This document shows, piece by piece, positions 54,101-64,000 of a stretch of DNA of 64,000 nucleotides. Position 1 is the first letter of the stretch, and every line of letters begins with the position of its first letter. The stretch is from Didymodactylos carnosus (Eukaryota > Rotifera > Eurotatoria > Philodinida > Philodinidae). The stretch is taken from assembly GCA_905250885.1 (NCBI GenBank), contig CAJNOQ010000158.1, positions 1-64,000 of the forward strand, written 5' to 3'. The notes beneath the pieces were generated by a model, which was not told the origin of the DNA, made no database searches, and saw only the letters and a program-made list of their open reading frames with translations. The position numbers and the translations under genes were made by a program.

Positions 54101-56964
54101 GTATGCATGTGTTGAAGAAATTAAAAACTAATTATTTCATTAAGAAATTCATTGATATATGTGAAGACAAACTATATACCTTATTAATTGTAAATACGTA
54201 TGATTCACAATTAAAAAGTTCGTTGATCGAAGCAGTAACTTGCATCGTTGAGAATTAGATGATTTCGTTGCATTCTCTACATACGCATAATCTTAAAAAT
54301 TGTATACTTAGTCGTTCATTGAATGAACTATGATGTGGGAATAGTGGAATTAAAGATCGAAACTCAGATGTTTTTACCGTTAGATTATTGATAAATTTTA
54401 AGCATCTAACATAACGGTAGCAAGTATCACTTCATTTATAAAATGATATAGGTCTAAGTCAATTGAAGTTAAATACTCAGTAGAAAAATTATTAGGAGAC
54501 GTTTTTTGCTTAAATTTTATGGTTCTTTTTCTGTTGTCCTTACAGAAATAATTCTCTCACGTTGATATCACTGTATCAAATTTTTAGTATTTCTCTGATT
54601 GTAATCAGTCGATTTTTTTGTGAATTTTTTTGAATTATCTCAGTTGATCTAGTTTTCTTTCTTAAGTCACGATCTATCTTTAATAATGCCTTTTCTTTTT
54701 GTTTAATTTAAACAGATTTTATTTGAAATGAGTTCAATTGGATCATTTTTTCATCAGTCTTTTTGTTTCTCATTTTAGTTATTTGAAGCTATCGAAGACA
54801 CTCTTGTAGACGATAACAGTAATAATAGTATTGAATGTAATCAATGTTCAAAAATATTAGCAAGTGAGTTTGGTCTCATTCGTCATTTCGATATGCATCA
54901 TCCAACATTATCTGTACTTTGTTCTCAATGTAATATTGTATTTAAATCTCATCGTTCACTAAAATCACATCTTCATCGACATCATTCCAAACATTTATAT
55001 CATCATCATTCGAGATATCGTGATCTTCCTGAACAATCATCATTATCACGGTACAATACACGAACAGCAGCAAACATTACAACAACTTTCACATCATTGG
55101 ATTATCTTCCAAATTATTCTTATATTACCTCTTATTTGATTGTGGCATTTTCGTCAAAACAGTTTCCAATTATAGCCAAATTGGCCTGTGAACAAAAACG
55201 TTTACCATTAGGTAGGAATATATTTGATAAGAAATTTCTAATGGTATAGTTGATCGTTGAGAAATACCTTATTTTGAGACTAATTATCCAACTGATATAT
55301 CACAATTACAAAATTCTAGGTGTTTTAACCTCCAAATTATATCAATGTACTCAATGTTCAATGTCTTTTCCATGTTCAAGAACATTGAGATATCATTCTG
55401 TGACACATCATGATCATAGTGAAGCTCGTACGTGTAGTAACACATTAGAATATATTATTAGCCAACTAGAAGATGAAGATATACAATCGAGTTATGAAAT
55501 ATTAAATGTGATAATAATAACAATTGAAACGAATGAACGAAAACCAAAACAAGAAATAGCAGGGTAAATTTATTGAAACTCTACTACATTTGCAGTAAAT
55601 CTGACAAGACAACGTAAGAATTTTAAATATAGCAAGGCCATAAGTGAATATATTGTAAAAAATTTAAAAATAGGCATGTTCAATCAGAGGTCGATTTTGA
55701 TCGTAAATCATCATCAAGTTATCAAATTTTCTAGCCTAACTCAAACGTAGATGTGAATCTGAGGTTAAGTTGCATAGTTTACGCTACTCGAACCTCAAAT
55801 TAGCAACTGCTCGAAATTAGAAGGTAACTGTGTCAAAAATAAACGGTTAGTTTCATATCAAAAAAATCATAAAACAAAATATTTACAATATTTTTAACAT
55901 TCAATAATAATATTCAATAATATTAATAATATTCAACGTCCTAATAAATTTTTTCATTAAAGTATCAGGCTTACAAAGATCCATTTCAAAAATCCTATAA
56001 TTGAAAGACAACGACGAAGAAATTTCATTATGCTAAATTTATAATTATTATAAATTCTATTATTGTGGCGAAATTTTTGAGAAAAACTGACGTTTTTTCA
56101 TGATGTGATAACTTTTTCTCTTTCCTAATATAAATCATTGACAAAGATCGCAACGTACCAGTATTTCTTTGAAATCTTTTTTTGCTCTAATAGTCTTACT
56201 CAATCGTCCTTTTTACATAAAAAATTTTTCACGTTTTCCAGTCAGACTGACTGCAAATGTGGTAGAGTTTCAACAGAATTATTCAACAAAGCAATTTTAA
56301 ACCTCATCATAGTCCGCTAACAACAACGGTCAGAACAGTAACGACTTGTTCGTCATCAGAAAACACAACAATTAGTGTTGGAGGTGACGATGATTCTGGA
56401 TTTGGAAGTGAATATTATTTATCACCCTTATCTGATATTATGGAATGTAATATGAGTGCGAGTACAATTTTTCAAAGTCTTAGACCAATATCGAATATTT
56501 CCAACGAACAACAACAGGATCAATTACAGTAAGTTTTATTTGTATGTAATTTTATGTATAGTTGTACTTTTAATTTTTTTCCATTTTAGTCCATCTCAAC
56601 AGTGCTCAACCGATGATGATTTAAATGATTTTGACTCGTTTTCTTCGTTATTATCTTCGTGTGCTTATCAATTTGGCCTTGTCGATAAAAGACTATCAAA
56701 AAAATTGACAAAAATTAAATTACAACAACAACGTCATATTCAACCACAATGTTTACATCCAGAAAAAACGTGTGCAAATCTTTGCTCCTCACATTTATCA
56801 TCTTATAGTGCGTTAATTGGAAATTATGCATTCGATTCTCAGATAACATCGATACCAAAAGGTAGTCTTGGACAAATTGTACCCAAACTACCAGCTAAAC
56901 GTCCACCATTACTAACAACCATTGTTCCAACTGTGATTCCATCTTTATTTTCTACAAGTATTAT

Positions 56965-56996
<32 letters not shown>

Positions 56997-59441
56997 TTAC
57001 TCCTGCTACTGTTACTCCTGCTACTATTACTCCTGCTATTATTACTCTGCCTAATGAACAAACAACGATAATGAAACGCAGATATCAAAAACAGAATCGT
57101 GCTGTCACATCTCCTGTGGCAGACACACAATTGGTACCTGTCACATCTACCCCACAGTTTTCTCAAGAATTAGAACAGAAAAATACCATTGCTGTCAAAG
57201 GAGAAAACAGATCAGTTTATCTTAATGAAAGGACGATCAGAAAATCTAGTAAACCTAATAATATACACAAAAAATCCACGAAAGTGAAAGAAAATGAAGT
57301 ACAACAACAGAAGAAATCAAAATCACTTGTGAAAACACAAAAGAAGCGAGCGTTCGATTTGGTAAGAGAAAGACATTGAAAAACATGGCAAATTGATAAC
57401 TTTTATTCTGAAAAGCTGATATTTATTGATAGCTAAACACTGTTCTGACAGATTCAGATAAAACTTTGGATCTCAAGCTCAAAACATGACTAATATTAAT
57501 TGCTTATTTTCGTTTGAAGAATCATTCAGCAGGAACACATTAAGTTCATTTTTCTGACTTTAGATTGATACTTCTGTAACTATATCAAAACGTTTTCAAA
57601 TTTCACCACCATCTAATAGTCAATCATTATCAAAAACATCATTATTTCCTAAATCAATTTTACCACGAAAATCATCAAAAGAAAAATGTAAGTGTTTACA
57701 ATTCAACTAATACTCTTTCAGTAAAGTTGAATATTGATTCTATAGTACAATGAGAGTTGAAAATTGAATCCCATTGGTGAAATCGACATTTGTTTTTGTG
57801 ATACATTGTTGATATTTTAAAGTTTCTATCTCAATTATTTTATCACATTATAGTATTTATATTTAGTTAATTTTACAACCGCTTTTATAGCTACTAGAGA
57901 CTCAGACAGAATTCATTTCTGAAAGAATCAAAAGAAGATATCACGACCGGTTTGGATCTTTCTCAAGGGTCTCGTCAGGTGGTTTCCTTTGAGAAAGACA
58001 GAGTTAAGACACGGCAAGCAATACAACTGCGTCATACCGTATGAGAGTGATACTATTCCTTGTTCGTATCGAACAAGGAACGATAACTTTCACATGACGA
58101 GAACGAAGCAGGCTATCACTATACAATGCAAATATTCTGCGTCTCTACATTAAGTATTTCTTTTCATTCTATCAGAAATGACTCATTCTTTTTTATGTCT
58201 TTCTCTGTTGTGTCAAAACTACGGTTAGTAAGAAGGTGGGTGACCACTTCCCAAGATCGAACCATAAGTATGGTGCTTTTTTTACATTTCTCTCAACGGT
58301 TGAGTGAAAGTTACTAGATACAGTTAAAGTTATCGTTCCTTGTTCGATAAGAACAAGGAATAGTAACACCCTCATACGGTGTGACGCAGTTGTGTTGCTG
58401 TCCTGCCTTAACTCTGTCTTTCTCGTAGGAAACCACCTGTCGAGACCCTTGAGAAAGGTCGAAACCGGTCGTGGTATCTTCTTTTGATTCTTCCAGAAAT
58501 GAGTTCTGTCTGAGTCTCCAGTAACTACAAAGTGGTTGTAAAATTAACTAAATATAATTATTCAAGTCGAGTTTCACATTTATATACGTTATAGTATGCT
58601 CATCACCAGTGACACGTTGTTCAAGGATTACATGTTCTTCGTCCAGAAGTATTTCCAGACTAGTAGCCACACCAATTCATCAATCTCATCGTAAAAAACG
58701 TATTTTATCCCCTCTTATCAAAACACCCATCTCATCAATTGTCAAACATCAAACATCGACACATGTCAAAGTTGAAGAAAAGCAGAAAAAACGTCGTAAA
58801 AAAGAATCTGTCCAAGTGAGTGATGAACAAGAAAATGAAGATGACGATAACGAACCATTATCGACGTATCAACGAAAACAACGTCATGCTTCAAATGGTT
58901 CAAATCATTCTGTTGAATACGTACAAACAATTGAATTGAACAATATTGAAAATACCAAAGATGTTAAAAATACGAACGAATGTACAATTATCGACTTAGA
59001 AAATAATGAACATGTAGAATATTCAACATCGCCGAAAACAGTGAACAAAGGAGATGATGAAATAGTGATTTGTAATTCACCATCACCAAAGAAAAAATAT
59101 TCAAGTACATCATCAACATTCATCAAGAAAAATGGTTTGACAAATAATCAAAACAACAGTAAAGTGAATAAACAGGTAAGCCTTATATAGGACAAATGTA
59201 ATAAAAATATAAACTAATTGTACTTGATTCTGTAGAGTTTGATCAGATCATTCATTTATTTATTTGTATTTATTTTTATATTAAGACTATACACAATGAT
59301 GAAGATGATATTTTATTTCGTTGCAAAGTTTGTGCAGATATATTATATGGACGAAAAAATTTTGCCAATCATGTTTTTAACACTCATCCAACATTATTAA
59401 AACAAAATTTAGCTAAAAAACAAGTGACAACAACTAGATAA
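51162..59441 (+). CDS. C2H2 zinc-finger protein (four fingers), probable nuclear regulator
   Basis: Nine coding exons: 51162-51383, 54779-55211, 55320-55563, 56277-56528, 56590-57361, 57564-57687, 58595-59175, 59286-59441 after a probable untranslated exon ending near 51091; they encode 927 residues in frame. (The eight listed coding exons are complete.) A basic KKRGRKRR stretch (about 51-58) resembles an AT-hook or nuclear signal. Fingers 1 and 2 lie in one exon (CNQC...HFDMHH near 94-116; CSQC...HLHRHH), finger 3 (CTQC...HSVTHH) near 228, and finger 4 (CKVC...HVFNTH) at the extreme C-terminus near 889. Between them are low-complexity Ser/Thr/Lys regions, with a Thr run coded by an ACT repeat. 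It probably binds nucleic acid; no orthologue is recognised. Two introns carry foldback MITEs. AATAAA at about 59521 is a candidate polyadenylation signal. Confidence 0.85.
51980..52629. mobile_element. Foldback MITE in intron of the zinc-finger gene
   Basis: Inverted termini of about 220 bp (ACGAGGGAAGGTTCCCAACT onwards and its complement up to 52629) differ at only about ten positions, so the element is young. The central part is about 210 bp. It has no transposase and lies in the 3.4-kb intron 51384-54778. The rest of that intron shows no gene that I can support. Confidence 0.88.
55564..56276 (+). other. Intron of the zinc-finger gene (713 bp)
   Basis: AT-rich intron containing an AATATTCAATAATATTAATA simple-sequence stretch near 55905-55935. 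Two candidate acceptors lie close together at 56241 and 56276. Only the second keeps the frame open. Confidence 0.6.
56965..57050 (+). repeat. ACT/CTA trinucleotide repeat coding a Thr-rich run
   Basis: About nine consecutive ACT units are followed by imperfect ACT-CCT-GCT units inside the fifth coding exon of the zinc-finger gene. They encode a Thr tract and then repeats of the form TPATVTPATITPA. Length variation between alleles is likely. Confidence 0.85.
57889..58526. mobile_element. Foldback MITE in a second intron of the zinc-finger gene
   Basis: Inverted termini of about 200 bp from AGCTACTAGAGACTCAGACA to the complement ending CCAGTAACT. Inside each arm a smaller palindrome CCTTGTTCGTATCGAACAAG is visible. 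It is about 638 bp in length and non-coding, and makes up most of intron 57688-58594. Confidence 0.88.
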
Positions 59442-61085
59442 TATAATGTGAAAATTTTTATATATAAATCCACGTTTATACCCTAATCAATTTAGTGGTG
59501 AAGGTTTATTGTTTTGTACATAATAAACTGTTTTTTATTCGTGAACGTAGAAGAAACAAATGAGAGTATGTGTGCTTTTTTTCCATTCTTATTATTTAGA
59601 ATAGAAAAACAAATGACCTATGTCTGAAAAATCTGTCCTTTTGTATGTGTGTGTGTGTGTGTGTGTTTGTATTAACAATTTCTTTGTTTTTCTTTGCTTT
59701 TTGTTATTGTGCTTATCTATTCTACAAAGAAGTATGTACATTGAACCGTTTTTGCCGTTCAATCATGTTCCTATTTGTAGTAAATCTTCGTTTTCAATAT
59801 TGCTAAAATAAAGACAGATCACACCTTATCCTTTCTCGTAAAAAGTTGAGACAATTAACTTTTACACGAACACAATTTAAGAAATAGACGTATGATATTT
59901 ATTTTTTTCTTGGTGGAGAGACATTACTCGAATATATTGTAGTGGCATTCGTCTAGTCTTCTTTCTCTTACTTTAAAATTTTCAACATTGTCAAAAATTG
60001 ACTATAGTTTGGGCGTTGAATCTTTTTTGTTTTTTTATTTAAAAGAAGTTGTAGCACATTTTCTTCCCTATTTGCGTAAACACGTCTAAAATTTTGTCAA
60101 ACATCTTCTATCTATTCTATTAAAATGAACCTGAAAATGTAACAGTTAAAGTATCCCCGTTTTCTTTTTCAAGTATTTTGTTAAATTAACAAAAAGTTAT
60201 CTAATATGGGTTATTTGTAATTGTTATATGCTTCTTCATTCTTCTGTCTTTTATTATCACATACTGTGAATATATGCAAATGATTTTTTTTTGCTGTTGT
60301 TGTTGATGTTAATTCTCCCGTTTTTGTGTGTTATATTTCGCTTCTCTCTTGGTTTTTATTCGATTCTGTATATGTATAATACAAGCAAAAAATATGACAA
60401 CTACACACAAACGAAGTTTCAGCTTATTATACCGGTTAAATGGATTAAAAAAAAGAGTGTTTCTCAACAAAGAAATGTTTCTCAAAATGAGCCTCTTTCT
60501 GCGTACAATGTATATTGATACTTTTATAGGTGTTTTGAATTGGATATTTAGAAAAAGAATTATGTGGTATCAAAAATGATTTAAGATATATTAGACAAAA
60601 AAGTTTTTTATTTATAATTTTAAATATCTTATTCTTCCCTCATATCCTATTGTGAAAGTATATTAACTTAATTTGGATTTTCTCTAGCCAAAATTTGAAA
60701 ATATTAATACTTTTGTGTTATTACAGAGCATATAAAAGACTTAATGATCGATAGACACTAATTCCTATGAACGATATATTAGTTGTTCGTAACTAATAGA
60801 AATATTTGTACTTCTATAGTAGTTTGATACTATAATATCATATGAAATCTGATAATATACGTTGTCATTACCTTACCGATATCATTCTACTTTTTTTATT
60901 TATTTACGGTTATCAATGATTATTTTCATCTTTCTCTCTTTCTATTTATCATCTATCCAGTTTAAAGATTCTATTTCTTTGGTTTTGTATATGAATGTGT
61001 GTATCTCACCTGTGCTTTGAACGTATTGACAATTTTTAACCTGAAAATAATATCAGATTTGGTTTCTATGCATTTTTTGTTATAG
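59442..61085. other. Intergenic stretch before VAC14
   Basis: About 1.6 kb, T-rich, with a (GT)n microsatellite at 59646-59666. It holds the 3' flank of the zinc-finger gene and, towards the end, the presumed promoter and untranslated exon of VAC14 (acceptor TTATAG at 61085). No other gene is seen. Confidence 0.5.
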
Positions 61086-61099
61086 ATCAATAATACGTT

Positions 61100-63929
61100 A
61101 TGAGCGAACGGGATTATCTACCGTTAACATCAACATTAGTCAAAACATTGACAGATAAATTGTATGAAAAACGAAAAACAGCCGCACTTGAGATTGAAAA
61201 GTAAGTTAATCATATTGTGTAAAAAATATCACACTGATAAAGAAAGATCTTCTATACAATAGTTTCTCTTCCATGTAAAACAGAGATTATTGCTTAAAAC
61301 ATCTTTTTATGTTTGAAAACATGTCATAACCCTTCAGGATCAATCGATGTTTTCTCTTTAAATTCATTTGGACATGTTTGACTTATATATGGCAGGAGAA
61401 ATGTGAACATAGAAACGACATTTTTAAATATCGATTGTATTTCTTTTTTTCCTCATAGAATGGTACGTGAGTTGATGGTCATTCAGAATTATGAACAAAT
61501 TGAACGTATATGTAGAATATTAAGTGAACATTTTGTTTTATCACAAAATGGAAATTTCCGACGAGGTGGTTTAATTGGCATAGCTGCATTGGCAATTGCC
61601 ACTGGAAAAGTAGAACATTTTGTCTCTTCTGTATGTTAGAAATTCATATTTTTTGTTTCATTTAAGGAAGCACAACGGTTTCGTCAATATTTAGTACCAC
61701 CTGTTCTTCAATGTTTTCTTGACAACGATCCAAAAGTTCGCTATTATGCGTGTGAATCTTTGTACAATATTGCCAAAGTTTTAAGAACAGTAACATTAGC
61801 ATATTTTAATGAAATATTTGATTGTTTATCTAAGGTAGGTCTATGTAATTGTCATGGTTCCTCTTAATATTTACTTTTTAAACAATTATTATTTCTAAAT
61901 CTAACCTAGACAGAAATCTAGATAGAAATAATGTTGTGTTTGTTTCAGTTAGTTGCTGATATGGAACCCACAGTTAAATCGGGTGCTGAATTACTTGATC
62001 GTTTATTAAAAGATATTGTCACTGAAACATGTACACAGTTTGAATTAGTTGCATTTATACCATTATTACGCGATAGAATTTATGTTCGAAACGCATTTAC
62101 AAGACAATTTCTTATCTCTTGGGTATGAGTTTCTTCAATTGTTATACTCGGATTATAAAACTATTTTTTATTCTAGATATCTTTATTAACATCTGTACCA
62201 GAATTAGATATGATTCAATATTTACCCGAAATACTCGATGGTTTGTTTCATATTCTTGGTGATCCAAATCCTGAAATTCGTAAAGCGTAAGATAGTTCTT
62301 CTTATCAAAGAACATTTTTAAATTAATATTTTTGTTTGCAGATGTGAAATACTATTTAGTGAGTTTTTATTAATTTTGAAAGCAAGTACAATACAACCGT
62401 CAATGTTTGAAGATATGACAAGAATTCTTATACAAAACTGTCAATCAGCAGGTATATATTGCGTTTTTGTGAAACTCCGTCCAATTCTTCGTAGAAGACT
62501 GAGTTTTAGTTATATACTCAAAAACCGGTGTTATCATGAATTTTTTTGAACCTATTTAAAATCTGATATCACTTTCCGTCACAACCTCTTACGTACCTGT
62601 GTGATATCGAGTGATATCTATTGATATCAGGGGAATGTTTTTTAGACGGTCACAACCTCTTAAAAGGAGAGCTACAGCCTCTTAATTGATCGGTTACAAC
62701 CTTTTAATCGTCGGTCACAACCTCTTAATCGATTTCTAGCAAATAGTTTCTAAGCAAATTTCTCGCTGATTTTTATTGACCTATCTTGTTCAATATAGGA
62801 AGTTTCACCTTTTGGTACCAAACGTACCATCCTGATAAGGTTTTTATTAACAAGATTAGTAAAAAAATAAGTATATTTTATACATGATAAAAGTTTGTTT
62901 TTCTATTAACAATATACTTTTGGCGAGATTTCGTGCCTATTTTCAGGATTATCTATGCGATTTTTTTCCGGTCTAGTCCCAGCGGGTTGGTATTATATCG
63001 TAAAAAAACAACAACATTTAATAATATATTTGCTGTTAAATTATTTTTCTTTTGTTATTTTTTTATTAGTTTATTACTATATTAGAAGGAGCGTATGGGT
63101 ATAACTTTCTTGCATTTCGATTTATTCTTTAAATAATTTTTCTTCATCTTCAATGCAACAACATTATGATATTCTCTATCTTAAATCATATTAACATCTT
63201 ATTTTATAGCCGTTGCTCCTAAAGGTATGTAATGTGGTCAATCTTTTTATGATAATTTTTGTATCTATCATAAATTCTTCATAGTTCCTGTTATATTTTT
63301 ATGATAATTTTGTTTATAATACGATATATCAACAAAAATAGTGTAGTTCATACACAAATGACAGATTAAAAATGATTTTCATTCCATAATCAGAAGCTGT
63401 TTCCTCCTTAGTAAAATAGAGCGTAGATTAAAGCACATTACTTTTATAATAATATATCAATCAGCTGACAAAAATGTTCAGAAACAGCAATATTACACGT
63501 CATTAATTATCGAACATTTTCTATATTAAATATAAGTATTTTTAATTCAATATTTTTATTATAATTGCTTGCATTTATTAATGATTTGCTTGTTGATCAG
63601 AAGAGTTTGTATCTTATGATGCTAAGGGAAAACTATAGTTCTTTGTTTGCCGCTCATTAAATAGCACATTGTCTCTGTGATACATATGCTCTTTGGATAG
63701 CTTTTATTAGAATCAGTAAGCATACCATTTTATTCTCATTTCAAAAATATTTTCTTACAGAAAATGAATGTGTTTAAATTTCTTTTAGACGCTTTAATTC
63801 AATATACATCGTTACATTGGTTACGAGAATTTTTAAATATGAATTATCATGAAGTATTATTACCTCATTCAGCTGGTTTATTAGCAGCAGTTTTATCATG
63901 TGTATCATATGAAGATGATAATAGACAAA
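61100..63929 (+). CDS. VAC14: VAC14, scaffold of the PIKfyve complex (5' part)
   Basis: Exons 61100-61200, 61459-61609, 61667-61834, 61949-62122, 62177-62286, 62342-62451, optional 63210-63224 and 63789-63929 give about 320 residues; the gene runs off the window. The protein starts [20 protein letters not shown] and follows animal VAC14 almost residue for residue: [81 protein letters not shown]. These are HEAT-type helical repeats. VAC14 assembles the lipid kinase PIKfyve and phosphatase FIG4 on endosomes and lysosomes to control PI(3,5)P2. Most introns are about 55-115 bp. The intron after 63929 starts ATATCCTT and appears to be of the U12 class. Confidence 0.95.
62575..62735 (+). repeat. 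Short repeated GGTCACAACCTCTTAA motif in VAC14 intron
   Basis: Five related copies of a unit near GGTCACAACCTCTTAATCG occur within about 160 bases, some separated by short unlike sequence. A palindromic GATATCGAGTGATATC lies beside them. It could be the remains of a minisatellite or of an element terminus. Confidence 0.6.
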
Positions 63930-64000
63930 ATATCCTTTTTTCTTTCAAATATACAAACATCTTTTTTAGTCTTTTATTTAACCTTAACAATGGAAAAATA
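63930..64000 (+). other. Start of a U12-type (AT-AC class) intron in VAC14
   Basis: Directly after the codons for EDDNRQ the sequence is ATATCCTTTTTT, a perfect match to the minor-spliceosome 5' splice site ATATCCTT. A CCTTAAC motif at 63982-63988 matches the U12 branch-point core. The acceptor lies beyond the window. Confidence 0.75.

Noticed and set aside
56242-56276. Earlier acceptor (CCAG at 56241) for the fourth coding exon of the zinc-finger gene
   Set aside because: It leads to a stop within about 80 bases in the required phase, while the acceptor at 56276 gives a long open frame continuing to the end of the gene.
61610-61666. Reading VAC14 through GTAGAACATTTTGTC to the later GTATGT donor
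   Set aside because: Removing the intron at the first donor gives the same length as animal VAC14 across ATGKEAQRF; the longer exon would add an unmatched insert.

Overview
The window is AT-rich nuclear DNA from an animal. Genes are split by many introns of about 55 to 75 bp with GT...AG ends, and most longer introns carry small palindromic transposable elements. Gene style, codon use and a decayed gene of a type I associate with bdelloid rotifers suggest a bdelloid such as Rotaria or Adineta. That assignment is inference; no rRNA or mitochondrial marker is present. All gene models were built by hand from splice signals and reading frame, and each complete model closes to a whole number of codons.

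Layout. 1-1742: hairpin repeat, then upstream DNA. 1743-9973 (+): 16-exon gene for a secreted protein of 2132 residues with about 18 chitin-binding peritrophin-A (CBM14) modules. 9974-13413: duplicated and inverted copies of the 3' ends of the two flanking convergent genes. 13414-14667 (-): cathepsin Z/X-type cysteine protease. 14668-21258: a nest of non-autonomous DNA elements inserted into one another. 21259-26830 (+): DDX43-like helicase with a KH domain and DEAD-box core, 19 exons. 26831-34380: gene relics, including a broken glycosyltransferase-like pseudogene, plus a TTAA-flanked piggyBac-like MITE and other foldback elements. 34848-40024 (-): multi-KH RNA-binding protein of 1000 residues. 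40100-51160: about 11 kb without a recognisable gene, with scattered hairpin elements. 51162-59441 (+): four-finger C2H2 zinc-finger protein of 927 residues. 61100 to the window end (+): 5' part of VAC14, the scaffold of the PIKfyve/FIG4 complex.

The genes do not form a pathway. The first two encode secreted proteins (chitin binding, proteolysis); three encode nucleic-acid-binding proteins; VAC14 belongs to endolysosomal lipid signalling. The most notable signals are a perfect U12-type (AT-AC class) 5' splice site with a matching branch-point motif in VAC14, a set of elements each saturated with its own short palindromic word, and an inverted duplication between two convergent genes. I recognised no retrovirus, LTR element or Polinton.
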